Source of the DNA: Papilionanthe hookeriana x Papilionanthe teres | Taxonomy: Eukaryota > Streptophyta > Magnoliopsida > Asparagales > Orchidaceae | Length of the DNA: 64,000 bases | Direction of reading: 5' to 3' | NCBI GenBank assembly: GCA_022702705.1 | Contig: CM040434.1 | Location: 21,309,771-21,373,770, forward strand | Shown here: positions 33,621 through 45,439 of the stretch, piece by piece | Layout: each line of letters begins with the position of its first letter | Numbering within the stretch: the stretch's first letter is position 1 | Notes under the pieces: model-generated | The model's input: the letters and a program-made list of their open reading frames with translations, nothing else | Told to the model about the DNA's origin: nothing | Database searches by the model: none | Made by a program: the position numbers and the translations under genes

Positions 33621-35476
33621 TGATACCACTTTTTAGAATATTTAATTCCTGGTAAATGGCTTCAAAAACTTGATGTGCGAGGTTTACTTCTATTTATTTA
33701 TATTTAGATTTTATAATATTTATTGTAAAAGTCACAATTTTAAACGCAAGTATATGTATCGTTCAAGTAATACAGGGCTCTAGTGGAGTCCTGGTTATCG
33801 ATCCCACAGGGATAATAAATTTATAAAAAGTAAGAAATGTAAAAAATATTTTGGAATTTTCAAATTAAATGCAATTTATATATACTTTTTTTTATATATA
33901 TATTTTCAAATTTAATTTACTAACAATTTTTACTATAAACAAGTAAACAGTAAGCAGTAATAAAGTAAAGTAAGCAATAATTAAAATTCAATGCAAGTAT
34001 AAAAATGACTTTCTCCTTTTCAACTAATCCAAGATTTATAGAATAATTATCTTTTGTAGGGAATTTAGATTATGGTATTGTGCCAAATAGAAGCATTCAT
34101 ATTCTTTACCCTTTTGGTCCAGGTGCAAAGAACATTGACTAATCTATAGATCGGTTCAGGATGTTTTATTAGTAGAATGGGTTAATCTAGGCTCACACTA
34201 CTAGATGTCTAAGGGTGGCTATGGTCTGCCCTACCAGTGACCCGTTCCCTTTCTATAAACTAAATTATTATAATTTAGTTTGTCACTCTAAAAACTAATT
34301 AATTTTACGCCTAATAAATAATATCTTCCTATTTATTTGCACTTCACCTTAAATAATCCGCGTATAGCCTGCGATTACCTAAAGATTCATGTGATATCTA
34401 CAAGTTAAGAATTTATCTCCGGATAGGTCTCAAAATTCTTCAACAGGTTTTAACAATTTAAATGGCCAATTTAAAAGGTAAACTAAGATCAGATATTAAT
34501 ATCATCACAATGTATTAAAATATTTTAAATTTAATTCTCCTACAAAATTTAATTAATTCATTATCTTTTCATAGTTGAAAAGGGAAAGTTAACTAACTAC
34601 TTAGAACACATTGAAATAACACAATAAAACATATTTATAAAACTATGAACCAAAGTACAAATACTTATCTGAAGTGTTCCTTCAAGTTATCCGCTGACTT
34701 CTATTGACTCCAAAGCAATGATGAAAGACTCCAACAACAACTACACACAATAAATACTCAAAATAACTCACTAGATACAAAATAAAGCGGCACCCTAAGT
34801 ATGGAAGAGACTAAATAAAACTAAAAGGGGAGAGAAGATGCTAAAATAGGTATAGGTACTAAGAGGGGGGTGGTGTGAATTTTTCTGTAGAATGGGCTCC
34901 TATTTATAGAGCTCTGAATTTGACCAGGGGTTGCTTAAGGCACATCACAAAATTCATCCAAATTCAATGCATCTTCTAGAAGTTAACTGTCGCACCTAGG
35001 CGCCGGGATCTGGTGCCTAGGCGTCGGACTCCGTGACCTGTTCTTTTGCACCTCTTCAATTTGGATCACATATCTTCGCAATCCAGATCATTTCCTTGTG
35101 TCCAAATACATTGTATCACATGTCCTATATATTAGGAGTAACTTTCAGTCTTCTATAAGCTCCAATAACCGCTTAAAATGGTCAAAATAACTGCCCAAAG
35201 TTGTCAAAAATCTTGACAACGTCTGTATCGAACTGGCGCTTAGGCGCCGGATTCTGGCGCCTAGGAGCCAGGCCAATAATTCCAAAATTTTGCTCCATAA
35301 GCTCCATTTTTGCTCATTTTTGCTCCTTTTTCTTCCTTGGACTCTTTTTTAATCATCTACATCCAAAAACATGAAAATACCTTTCATTAAGGTATAATAT
35401 CCTTAAGAATTGAATAATAAATAAGGCATAAAAATGGGTATTTTTTAGGTAGATCTGTGAGAGGTCGTTGTAATCA
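33621..35476 (-). repeat. 5' LTR of E1
   Basis: On the minus strand it starts TGATTACAACG and ends AAAAAGTGGTATCA (1,856 bp). The block ACTCCACTAGAGCCCTGTAT (about 33,770) and the block with GTCAATGTTCTTTGCACC (about 34,120) are shared with the other LTRs. Minus-strand CTATAAATAGGAGCCC near 34,910 is a good TATA region. GC-rich palindrome pairs lie 5' of it (34,991-35,271). A U5 copy of a degraded primer site (ATCAAGTTTTTGAAGCCATT) lies near 33,660. Confidence 0.88.
34991..35271. promoter_or_regulatory. Two pairs of GC-rich palindromes in E1 LTR U3
   Basis: CGCACCTAGGCGCCGG (34,991) and TGGTGCCTAGGCGTCGG (35,011) start 20 bp apart. TGGCGCTTAGGCGCCGG (35,234) and TGGCGCCTAGGAGCCAG (35,255) start 21 bp apart. 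They are the same motifs as in the E1 spacer at 26,860-27,876. Confidence 0.75.
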
Positions 35477-37032
35477 GTTTTCATTTGATGCCTAAACACT
35501 GTCTTCTAGTGCAAATCCAAATCTGCATGACCTAGTCATGGGATTGATCATAACACTATGACCCTAAGTAGGCTATGTTCTTTCCTAAGTTGAAGTCACG
35601 ACATCATTTTATGTGACATGATGTTAGTCCTTATCTTGCGGTTCAATGTCAAGTTGTTTATAATAAAAATACAACATTGTGGTATTCTCCTAAAGTTGTA
35701 GAGCTTGCCTTTGGCACAATAACATCAATAAGTTAACCAACCTTTATCTTGCTTTCTTACAAGCCATATAGTTAATGAATTATCTTTTACAGAGAAGCAA
35801 ACATAGGGTACCTACCATCTAGTTACAACCAAACTTTAGTAAAAAGGAAACCATCGAATCTTATAGTTAGTTACGACCAATTTTTACTGATTAGGAAATC
35901 ATCAAATCTTACAACCCTAATAAGGCTAGATTGATCTGGTTGATGTTTTTTTCCTTTTTGGTCATTTGTATGCCCTTCCATATGTGTGGAAACCTTTTTC
36001 TCACACAGCCAAATCTTTAGTCCAATTTTGGTGATTCCAAATGATCAAGTCCTCAATCATTATATATCACCAACTTTAGAATTACTTTCCCAAACCATTG
36101 GTACACCCTTCTTTATAAGCAGCATGTCAACTTTCACTAACTAGTCTACATGGTTTACATCATTTATGTCACCTTTTTGTATAACATGATATAAGCTCAT
36201 TTTATTTAGTTGTCCTTCTTTTTCATACTACTTATGTAAGGCATGTAAAATAACATTCAAACCTTGTCATCGACTAGGTTTAAACAACATTGTATGTCAA
36301 CACATCCCCTCTTCTCTTCATAGATAAATGGGGTTAATGTTTAAATACCATCCATTGGTATTAGTTCATCACCTCATATTACTTTTTGATCTTAAATATT
36401 GTTCTATAAATTCATTTTCATGACATTATAGTGCCCTCTCTGTGATGGTAGGATAAGTGATTTATGCATTTCTACATTCATAAGCATGTGGTTCTTTGCA
36501 CATGTATGTCTTTTATGTTGACTTGCATTTGTATGTGTTCATTTCTACCATTTTATGGCATCTTGATCTTCATTACAGACTCTTTGGATCTAATCTCCTA
36601 AATCTTTTATCTATGAATTTTTCATGCTTTCATTAATTCATCCTATTTTGAGAAACTTTGACCTAGTATTGGTGTCAGTGTCGGTAAGGTTTAATTCTTA
36701 AGGCAATTCTTTTGTGGCATGATTTTTGCTTTGTTTTGTGCATATACATGCAGGAAGGGTCATGCTTCTTTAAGTACAAAAATATTAAATATTGCACTAT
36801 GTAATTCAAGGTCTCATATGTTAGCATGTCAATGGCAGTACTCAGACTTTTGTTAGTATGACATGTGGTGATAATACAAAAATAAGCATTACTCGTCAGC
36901 TTGTTTGAATAAGCATGAAAGTTATCTAATTATTACTAGATATCATATGATCGTTATAAAAATAGTACTAGAATAATATTCTTCACATTTTTTTTTAGTT
37001 TTTTTTAGTTGAACATCAAAGTTGTCAACTTT

Positions 37033-37100
<68 letters not shown>

Positions 37101-37789
37101 TAAATATCATCGTATGATTTCTTCTTTCCATTTAAATCTCACTCCCAGATCATAAAAGATGATCCAGAAAAGAAAGGAATCGAAATGATGAGAATATACA
37201 AAAAAATTTGACAAACAAATTAAAAAAAAAACATGGAGAACTTATGTCGTGTAATCCTCACGTGATAGAGCAAGAGTATACATAAAAAACAAACTCGGAT
37301 CAAAATAACTCGATAAAATATTTACAAAGAGAATCCCTACATATGCAACCCATAATAAGAGAAAAAAAGTATTTTGTTCTACAGTCAAGAGCAACTCTCA
37401 AATGGATGTTCTTCTTTGGTTATTAATATTTTGGGGGATACCTAAGGATACTCTAGATAATAAAAGCCATCCTTATGTAATGTGATAACTAGTTGAGGAG
37501 ATGAATTTTCTCAAATATAAATGTCTCAGTGTTTCAAAGCCTATACTGAGATGTGAAGGTGGACAGTGAGTCTCTTATATTCTAAACAAACAATGACTAC
37601 TTGGAAACTAAGAACTTATGAGATAATTGAGTCATCAAGTAGGATCATCCCACCACTTCAAGTCCATGTTGGTCCGTAAGGTTAGAGGATGAATCATTAT
37701 ATTCTAAATGGGCAGTGGCCTATCAGTAAAGTAAAGCTTGCTAGATGACATCAACAAGGTTCCAAAGAAACTAAAAGACACAATAGAGT
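35477..37789. other. Unrecognised intergenic sequence
   Basis: No gene or known element end was found in 2.3 kb. It holds a short imperfect direct repeat at about 35,826-35,911 (ACGACCAA...TTACTGATTAGGAAATCATC and its partner) and a TA microsatellite at 37,041-37,094. Confidence 0.5.
37041..37094. repeat. (TA)n microsatellite
   Basis: A long TA dinucleotide run. It produces a spurious Tyr/Ile ORF on the minus strand. Confidence 0.95.
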
Positions 37790-38030
37790 ATACCAACTGA
37801 TAGATCAATTACTTATCCTAAAGGGTTTATAGATGATGTATTAGTGAAGGTTGATAAATTTATCTTTCTTGTGGTTTTCAATGTTTTGGATATGGAGGAA
37901 GATAAAGAAATACCTATCATTTTAGGGAGATTTTCATTGCCACTGGACAAGCAATGATAGATGTGCAAAAACTAGAATTGACCATGAGAGTTAATGACCA
38001 AGAAGTTACCATTAATGTGCTATAGTCTAT
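37790..38030 (+). pseudogene. Protease C-terminal part of E2
   Basis: Reads RSITYPKGFIDDVLVKVDKF, VLDMEEDKEIPIILGR, ATGQAMIDVQKLELTMRVND. This matches the E1 protease end. The active-site half is missing. Confidence 0.8.
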
Positions 38031-38479
38031 GAAGATTCCAATAAAAGAAAAAAATGATGAATGTTATAGAATGGAGACTATTGATTACATAATTGAGGTC
38101 CATTTCAGGAATGTTGTGAAGTGAAAATGAAACAATAAGAACTGTAATATGAAAATGAGAATGATTTTCAAGATGATTCAACTGAGGTAAATACTTAGGA
38201 TTCAAATTATGTTCAAAAAAGTTTTAAAATTTTTAACGTTACTGAAAATAGTAAACCTCTTATTCCATCTGTTAAAAAACCTCTTGAACTTGAGGTGAAT
38301 GTTCTCCTGATGCATTTAAAGTTTGCATTTCTTGGGGACTGATCAACATTACCTGTTATAATATCCTCAGACTTAATTGAAGAATATAATGAGAGATTAA
38401 AGGACAAATTAAAAAAAATAGAAGAAATCCTTTCAATGGATATTAGCAGATATAAAAGAAATCAACCATTTAATCTGTA

Positions 38480-39320
38480 TGTACAAAATTTTAATGGATG
38501 AAAACCATCAACCTATAGCAGATCTTCAAAGGAGATTGAACCCTATTATAGAAGATATTGTTAAAAAGGAAATTTTAAATTGGTTGGATGCTGGAATTAT
38601 TTATCCTATTTTTGACAATGCTTGAGTCAGTCAAATTCACTGCGTTCCTAAGAAAGGGGGAGTGACTGTAGTAGTAAATAAAAGGAACGAATTAATTATA
38701 ACAAGATAAGTCACTGGATGATGAATATGTATTGATTATAAAAAATTAAATCTCACCATTAGGAAAGATCACATTCCTTTACCTCTTCTAGATCAAATGC
38801 TGGATAGACGAGCTAGGAATGACTATTTCTAATTTCCGAATGGATATTCTGGATACAACCAAATACTTATTGCACTTGAGGATCAAAAGAAGACTACAGT
38901 TACAAGTCCTTATGGGACTTTTGCTTTTAGACGGATGCGCTTTGGTTTATGTAACACACCTGCAACTTTTCAAAGGTTCATGATGTCTATTTTTTGCAAC
39001 TTAATTGAGAAAGTAATTGAAGTTTTCATTAAAGATTTCTCAGATCTTGGAACTTCTTTTGATTCATTTTTAAATCATTTAGTGAGAGTTCTCAAACATT
39101 GCGAAGAAAAAAATTTAGTTCTTAATTGAGAAAAAAGCCAATTTATGGTTGTAGGAGGAATTGTGTTAGGACGTTAAAGTTTTAAACATGGCATGGAAGT
39201 AGATCTAGGGAACATACAAGTTATTGCTGAACTAACCCCAGCTACTACGGTGAGAGAAGTTAAAAGTTTTTTAGGACATTTTGACTTTTCTAAAATTGTC
39301 AAACCTCTGTGTCATCCTTT
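38480..39320 (+). pseudogene. Reverse transcriptase of E2, catalytic motif lost
   Basis: Recognisable pieces are VPKKGGVTVVVNKRNELI, IRKDHIPLPLLDQMLD, YGTFAFRRMRFGLCNTPATF, and VLKHCEEKNLVLN. The catalytic FMDD of E1 is FIKD here (about 39,025-39,037), so one of the two metal-binding aspartates is replaced by lysine. Several in-frame stops add to this (38,825; 39,127). Clearly inactive. Confidence 0.85.
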
Positions 39321-39414
39321 AAAAAAAATATGATTTTTTATTTTAATGAGGAATGCATAAATGCCTTCAATTTATTAAAGAAAAAATTAATCACTGCAAA
39401 TATAATTGTTTCAC

Positions 39415-39990
39415 CTGATTGGGAAAACCATTTGAATTAATGTGTGATGTTAGTGATTATGCTATTAGGGCAGTATTAGGGAAACAATATGAAAAGATTT
39501 TTAAGATTATATATTATGCTAGTAAGACTCATAATGAAGCTCAAATTAATTGTACACTACTGAAAAAAGAGTTATTGGTAAATGTATATGCACTCAATAA
39601 ATTTAGACCTAATCTTATTGGAACTAAATGTGTTGTGCATATTGATCATTCTTCGACTAAATATCTATTGCTGAAGAAGGATACAAAACCAAGGTTAATC
39701 AGATGGGTCCTTTTGATATAAAAGTTTGATTTTCAATTAGTACATAGGAAGGGAACTGATAATCAAATTATTGACCATTTATCAAAGCTTAAAAAGGAAA
39801 ATTATGGTGATAATAATAACATTGAAATAAATGAAAATTTTCCTAATGAACTATTATATGCGATAACTGAATGTCATGATCTGTGGTATGCTGATATAAT
39901 TAACTTTATAGTTAATAACATTTTACCCTATGGAGTAACACACCAACAAAAGAAAAAGTTTATTCATGATGCTAAAGATTACTTCTAGAA
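39415..39990 (+). pseudogene. RNase H and connection region of E2
   Basis: FELMCDVSDYAIRAVLGKQY, IYYASKTHNEAQINCT, and VNVYALNKFRPNLIGTK lead to HIDHSSTKYLL and RLIRWVLL. A stop then breaks the frame, and VHRKGTDNQIIDHLSKL follows. Parallel to E1. Confidence 0.85.
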
Positions 39991-41100
39991 CAAGCATTAT
40001 TTATATAAAAATTGTAAGGATCAAGTTATCCATAGATGAGTACGACTTGATGAGACCCTGGAAATTATTCAAAAATATCATGAATTTGATTTTGGGGAAC
40101 ATTTTGGAGTAGATAAAACTGCATTTAATATTTTACAGTCAAGATTTTATTGACCTACATTATTTAGATGTTAATGCTTATATAAAAACTAGTAATCGAT
40201 GTCAGAGAGGTAGCAAATACTCTTAGAAGAAATGAAATGACCTTAAATTTTACTTTGGAAGTTAAAAATTTTTTTGTTTGGTGTTTGAATTTTATGGGAC
40301 CATTTATACCATCTTTCAAAAACATATATATTTTATTAGCTATGGATTACGTATCAAAATGGATTGAAGTTATTGATTTACTTCGATGTGATGCTCGAAG
40401 CGTTGTAAAATTTTTAATGAAAATATTTTACCATATTTGGAATGCCAAGAGATCATTAATGATGGGGGAAGTCATTTTAAGAACTTATGAGTAAAGGGAA
40501 TAACGAGGAAATATGTAATTAAACATCATATTGCCACAACATATCATCCTCAAATTAGTGGTTAGCAGAAGTATCCAATTAAAAAATTAAATGAATATTG
40601 AGAAAAACTGTAAATCCTAATAGAAATATTGGTCTACTAGACTTGATTATGCATGTGGGCTTATAGGACTGCTTATAAAATTTCTATAGAAATGTCACCA
40701 TATAAGCTCATATTTGGAAACGCTTGTCACTTTCAAGTTGAATTGGGGCATAAAGCTTATTGGGAAATAAAATAATTTAATTATAATATGAATGATGCTG
40801 GTGAGAAATGATTATCACAATTAAATAAGGTCGAGGAAATTAGAAATGAATCATATGAGAATGCAAGAATTTATAATGAAAAGATAAAAAATTGGCATGA
40901 TTAGAAGATTTTAAGAATGATCTTGAGCATGGTCAAGTAGTTTTACTTTCTAATACAAGATTGAAATTATTTTCCAAAAAACTTAAGTTTTGGAGCCATC
41001 TATTTTAATAAAAGTCTATCTGTATGGTGTTGTGGATATTAAAGATTTGAAAACTAAAAGGATAATTAAAGTAAATGGAAATCGATTGAAAATTTAAATT
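39991..41100 (+). pseudogene. Integrase of E2
   Basis: The zinc-finger region reads LEIIQKYHEFDFGEHFGVDK. The core (40,237-40,494) reads VWCLNFMGPFIPSFKN, LAMDYVSKWIEVIDL; the first catalytic Asp position is Asn (CLNFMG versus GLDFMG in E1). The C-terminal part has MSPYKLIFGNACHFQVELGH. Multiple stops and frameshifts; inactive. Confidence 0.85.
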
Positions 41101-41110
41101 TGTGGAAACA

Positions 41111-41957
41111 TGTCTATTTATGAAGAGGTTTTGAGGTTGGATCACCCATAGTAAAACATTGGATATGTTGGGCTGACGACGTTAAACTAAGCACTTTGTG
41201 GGAGGCAACCTATAGGTATCTGTGTGGATTAATTTTTGATTGACTGTTGTTGTTGTGATGGAAAATTTGATGTTGTACTGAGACCTACATGGTGTAAGGA
41301 GGCATGAAACACTTATTATCTTGATACATCCTTACAATAAGTGGATATGAGAGAAAGCTATTGAAGAATTTAATTACCCTTCCTTTTACAACTTGTTTGT
41401 GCACTAAACTTAGATGAACAAAAGGGTTGATGGAAAAAGTGTTCACAATTATTAATAATAGAGAGTTTGAGAGAGGAATTTGATGTTTACTCATGCTTTC
41501 AATTGTTGTGCCGGCCTTTGAGTTATTTGTCTTATGTCTATTTATGAAGAGGTTTTGATGTTGGATCACCCATAGTAAAACATTGGATATGTTGGGCTGA
41601 CGACGTTAAACCAAGCACTTTGTGGGAGGCAACCTATAGGTATCTGTGTGGATTAATTTTTGATTAACTTTTGTTGTTGTGATGGACAATTTGATGTTGT
41701 ACTGAGACCTACATGGTGTAAGGAGGCATGAAACACTTATTATCTTGATACATCCTTACAATAAGTGGATATGAGAGAAAGCTATTGAAGAATTTAATTA
41801 CCCTTCCTTTTACAACTTGTTTGTGCACTAAACTTAGATGAACAAAAGGGTTGATGGAAAAAGTGTTCACAATTATTAATAATAGAGAGTTTGAGAGAGG
41901 AATTTGATGTTTACCCATGCTTTCAATTGTTGTGCCGGCCTTTGAGTTATTTGTCTT
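41111..41957. repeat. 424-bp tandem duplication downstream of E2 integrase
   Basis: Units 41,111-41,534 and about 41,535-41,957 are nearly identical (a handful of differences), so the duplication is recent. Each contains the conserved post-integrase block GTTAAAC(T/C)AAGCACTTTG with GGGAGGCAACC. An antisense ORF occurs in both units but has no coding signature. Confidence 0.92.
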
Positions 41958-42289
41958 TATATCTATGATCTAGTATCTATCTTTATATTTGCTTGATCTC
42001 TGTAGTTGGTTTACTAGTATGCCTATTTGTATTAAACCTTAAGTTGTGTTAATGAATCTATATTACGCTTTTAAGTAAATTTATGTTGTTAGTATGCTTG
42101 AATCATTTGGAGTGTTGGAATTTTGGGAGTTTAATACTTGTGCAAATGGAAGTTGAAGAGATGGCTTAGGAAGATGATTAATTGTTTAAAAGAAGTTAGA
42201 TCAATTTAACAAGGGTCCAGAAGCCTTATGTTCATTGTGCTTACACTTTGAAAATCTAAAAAAAATAAAAAAGGCTAAAATTCAGGTCT

Positions 42290-42375
42290 GGGGCCTAGGC
42301 ACCAAATCTATCGCCTAAGCGCTAGACACATGCGGTCTAGTGCGCCTAAGAGCCAAACCGATGCCTAGCACCGAA
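42290..42375. promoter_or_regulatory. GC-rich motif pairs, E2 spacer
   Basis: GGGGCCTAGGCACC and TCGCCTAAGCGCTAG have their GCCTA cores at 42,293 and 42,313 (20 bp apart). A second, weaker pair of GCCTA cores lies at 42,344 and 42,363 (19 bp apart). They stand in the same integrase-to-env position as the E1 palindromes. Confidence 0.6.
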
Positions 42376-42479
42376 CCAGCCAAACCACCAAAAATAGCTA
42401 TTCTGGACCGTTTCAAGACATTTTTACGCCTAATTCACCTTCTTCCTCCTCCATTCTGCGAGTGGGCTTCTAGGGCTTA

Positions 42480-43153
42480 TCCTTGTTAGCAAAACTTGGT
42501 GATTTTGGACTAAAAAATTGTGGATTTCTTATTCTCTTGGTAAGATCTACATTCTGGTTCGAGAAACAAGAGTCGAATTTACCCCCAAACAGATTAATGT
42601 TTTATATAAATTGCTGCCTATTCCAAATTGCTAATATTCTGAGTTTTAGCCTACTGATACAGATATTGATGAGATGATAAGACTCCTGATAGATGGATGT
42701 GGAGCGTGGAAATAAAATAATGGACGTAAAGTAACTTTTTCCTCTTCAATGCTTAATGCTTCATCCAAAGCATGACACTACTTCATTTCTGCTCGATTGA
42801 TCCCAACAAACAAGTTAAGTGAAGTGACCCGAGAGAGAGCAAATCTGAAATATTATATTTAGAGGATGACGCCTATAAATGTTGGCTCTTTGATCTACAG
42901 AGCTACTTTTTTGAATGCCAGAGCCTTCTCTTATTTTTACTGTGTCCAAACAATCTGATGTTAAATATGAATCCTGGGAGGAGTTGCTCCAACCACTAAA
43001 TCCAATTAGGAAAGCTAATGTGGATATTTATGGAAGACCTCGAGGTAGAGCTTCTAATGCACCATCTACTTCAGCCTCGAGACCTTCTACATCTAGTGCT
43101 TCTACTTTGGATACTATCTTTAAGCAGTTATACATTCAGCAAGGAGATATACT
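42480..43153 (+). pseudogene. Env-like ORF of E2, part before insert C3
   Basis: Reads FTPKQINVLYKLLPIPNC, TDTDIDEMIRLLIDGCGAWK, a stop, then NNGRKVTFSSSMLNASSKAW and HYFISARLIPTNKLSEVTRE. A further frame (42,915-43,153) gives PLNPIRKANVDIYGRPRGRA, a Ser/Thr-rich linker and LDTIFKQLYIQQGDIL. C3 interrupts it after the ATACT target site; the frame resumes at 49,849. Confidence 0.75.
43149..43153. repeat. Left target-site duplication ATACT of insert C3
   Basis: Repeated at 49,844-49,848. Confidence 0.88.
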
Positions 43154-44270
43154 TGTCGGCATATTTTTAGGTTAAGTTGTATTTTTGAAAAGGGGGGGTC
43201 GCCTACAGAAATTGTCGGCGAATTTTCAGATTTAAATTTAGTTTAAATATATATATAATTTGGAAAGTAGTATTTGATTTTGAAAATAATTTTAAGTTTG
43301 AAAATTTTAAGATATGAAATCAAACCAATCTCACATCTCGAATAGTTTATATAAACGAGCACCGCATCACAAACCGTATATCTATTCTGAAGAATAGACA
43401 CACTGCTTGATGATGGGGCTCTGTTAAATAAACTAGAAGATTTGTGACATCCATTTGGTTTGCGAACCAATTTTATAAGCCGACAGGTTCCCCTGCTTAA
43501 TATAAAGGAATTAAGCAGGGTTTATATTACCTGGGTTCTTAAAGTTCCTTATAAGGGCAAGCCCCTATAGTTAATTACATCCTAAATGTCCGAAGACACT
43601 TAAGAAAACTCTCGATAATGATCATTTGTTTTGTTCTCAAGAATTTCAAAGTTTAAGGTTTTCAAAGGATTGAATTTTGGAATTTCAATAGGGAATGGAT
43701 CGAGTTTGGAACAGTTTATTTTAAGAGTCCAAAGGAAGAGAAGTAGGAGAAGCCGAGGATCCAAGAAGAATCTTGGCAACTTCCCAAACTATCCTATTGT
43801 TTGGCTTGAATTTGAGGAAATTATTTAATGTTTCAATCCTGCCAGTTTTAATTAATTAGGACTTATATTTGTATGACACAATCATGCAAACAGCCTCGAA
43901 GATGTGAGGGTTTGTGTCGTACCAAACAACTACCTCGGAATCCTAAGACCGGTTAGGGCTTAATCTGCATAAGAAAACTATGCAAATACCTAACAAAAAG
44001 TTGAGAATTTATGTTGCACTAGGCAAACCATCTTTAAGTCATGGCTTTGTTATTTAATTTCTAAGAAAGGTTTTACTGATGTAGACCCAAGTTTTGCTGT
44101 TGACGATGGTCGTGCTGCCCACTGTGCTCCAAGCTCCTTATTATCGCAGAGGTTTAGTTTTAGAAATCATAAATCAGGAGATGAGAGAAGTGTTTTGGTT
44201 TAGAAAAGTCATAGAATCCAAATATTTTAGTGTTTTAATAAAAACAAATCTTAAAGTTGATTAAACATAA

Positions 44271-44302
44271 CCGATTAAGATCCCACGGTTCCGTCATCCC
44301 GG
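44271..44302. other. Conserved 30-bp block in C3
   Basis: CCGATTAAGATCCCACGG then TTCCGTCATCCCGG corresponds to 15,622-15,653 and 5553-5582. Confidence 0.5.
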
Positions 44303-45439
44303 CACCGTTATTTTCATCGGATTCACTTAGTCCAGATGAATTTGCTAAACTCAACTGAATGAGTTCCACACTTTCATTTAGACCATGGGAAATCCCGTTG
44401 GCAACACGTGGGTTACATCATCCGAGGTATTCCCGATCATCCAACGAAACGTTTTAATTTAGTTAAAGTTGTAATTTTTGTTGTTATGTTTGTGATTAAA
44501 TTTTGAGTTGTCTTATATTTTGAAATATTCTGGCGGTGAATTTTATCTTGTATGACTTTTAATTTAGTTTTGGGTTTCAGTTTTGTGGCTATCCTAAAGG
44601 TTTCAGTTTTCATGCAACATTCTTATTTATCATGCAAGAAAAGTAAAACGCAGTGCAGGTAAATAAATTGCAATAAGGTAAAATGCAATAAAGTAAAAGC
44701 GGACCTGGAGGTTCTTCTCGTCATTCCCAGCTGAAACTTTAGTATTGCTTTGTATATATGTGTTTATAATTTTGCAGAAATTAAAGCATGCCAGAAAACA
44801 GGAAGAAGTAGAACTAACAAGCAGTAGCTACTCAATCCTATGATGTCTATGTTAAGATCCTGGTTGTCTACCAAGTCTTATGATGTCTATGTGAATTCCT
44901 ATGTTGTGTTTCAATAAACTTCGTTTAATTTAATTGAGGATAGTTTCGTTAAGCAGACATATTAAGTCTAATAGACCTCGGAGGTATCCAAACAGATCAA
45001 AGAAGGATGCGAGTCCATGCTTCCCTCTCATATCCCGATGAAAATTCTCAGGCTCATTTAGACTTATTATGTTGCTTAACAACTCATCCTACCTATACCC
45101 TTATGCTTAATGAACACAGGTGTTCAGGGTAGGTGGGTTTAGGTGTGGTTTGGGTTTGGATTGGTGGCAATTGGTAGTTTGATTTGGACTTATGGGAGTG
45201 CTATCTTGAGTTTGTATTTGGATTTGGTTTTGGTTTTGGTATTGGTTTTAGTTTGGGTTTTGGTTTTGATTTTGAGTTTGGAATGTGAATTGGGAAGGTT
45301 GTGTGGACATCGGGTAAAATTTGGGTTACTCCATGCATTCACTAAGCATAAGGGTATTCTTATTATGTTTTCTACACCAAATTGTGATTTCCTAGGGGTC
45401 TTTATAAAGGGAAAAATAAACCATGCCTCAGGAGGCCTA

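Larger units (their letters stand above)
25392..35476 (-). mobile_element. Athila-like Ty3/Gypsy retrotransposon E1 (3' end truncated)
   Basis: About 10 kb on the minus strand: LTR (33,621-35,476), primer site, gag, protease, RT, RNase H, integrase, spacer, env-like ORF. The order, the tRNA-Asp-type primer site and the extra ORF identify the Athila lineage of Ty3/Gypsy. The 3' LTR and polypurine tract are missing: the env-like ORF runs directly into the inverted gene copy at 25,391/25,392. Gag to integrase share one ancestral frame that is broken by numerous stops, so the copy is not autonomous. Confidence 0.9.
37790..43153 (+). mobile_element. Athila-like retrotransposon E2, 5'-truncated, left of insert C3
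   Basis: The plus strand carries the end of protease, RT, RNase H, integrase and the start of the env-like ORF, all strongly decayed. No gag, primer site or 5' LTR precedes it; similarity starts abruptly inside protease. The element continues at 49,844 after insert C3. It is close to E1 at the protein level and much more damaged. Confidence 0.88.

Noticed and set aside
36943..37131. 62-codon minus-strand ORF with an alternating Tyr/Ile run
   Set aside because: It is a translation of the TA microsatellite.
41285..41918. Identical antisense ORFs (94 and 69 codons) at 41,285-41,569 and 41,709-41,918
   Set aside because: The identity comes from the tandem DNA duplication; the frames are antisense to retroelement DNA and have no family.
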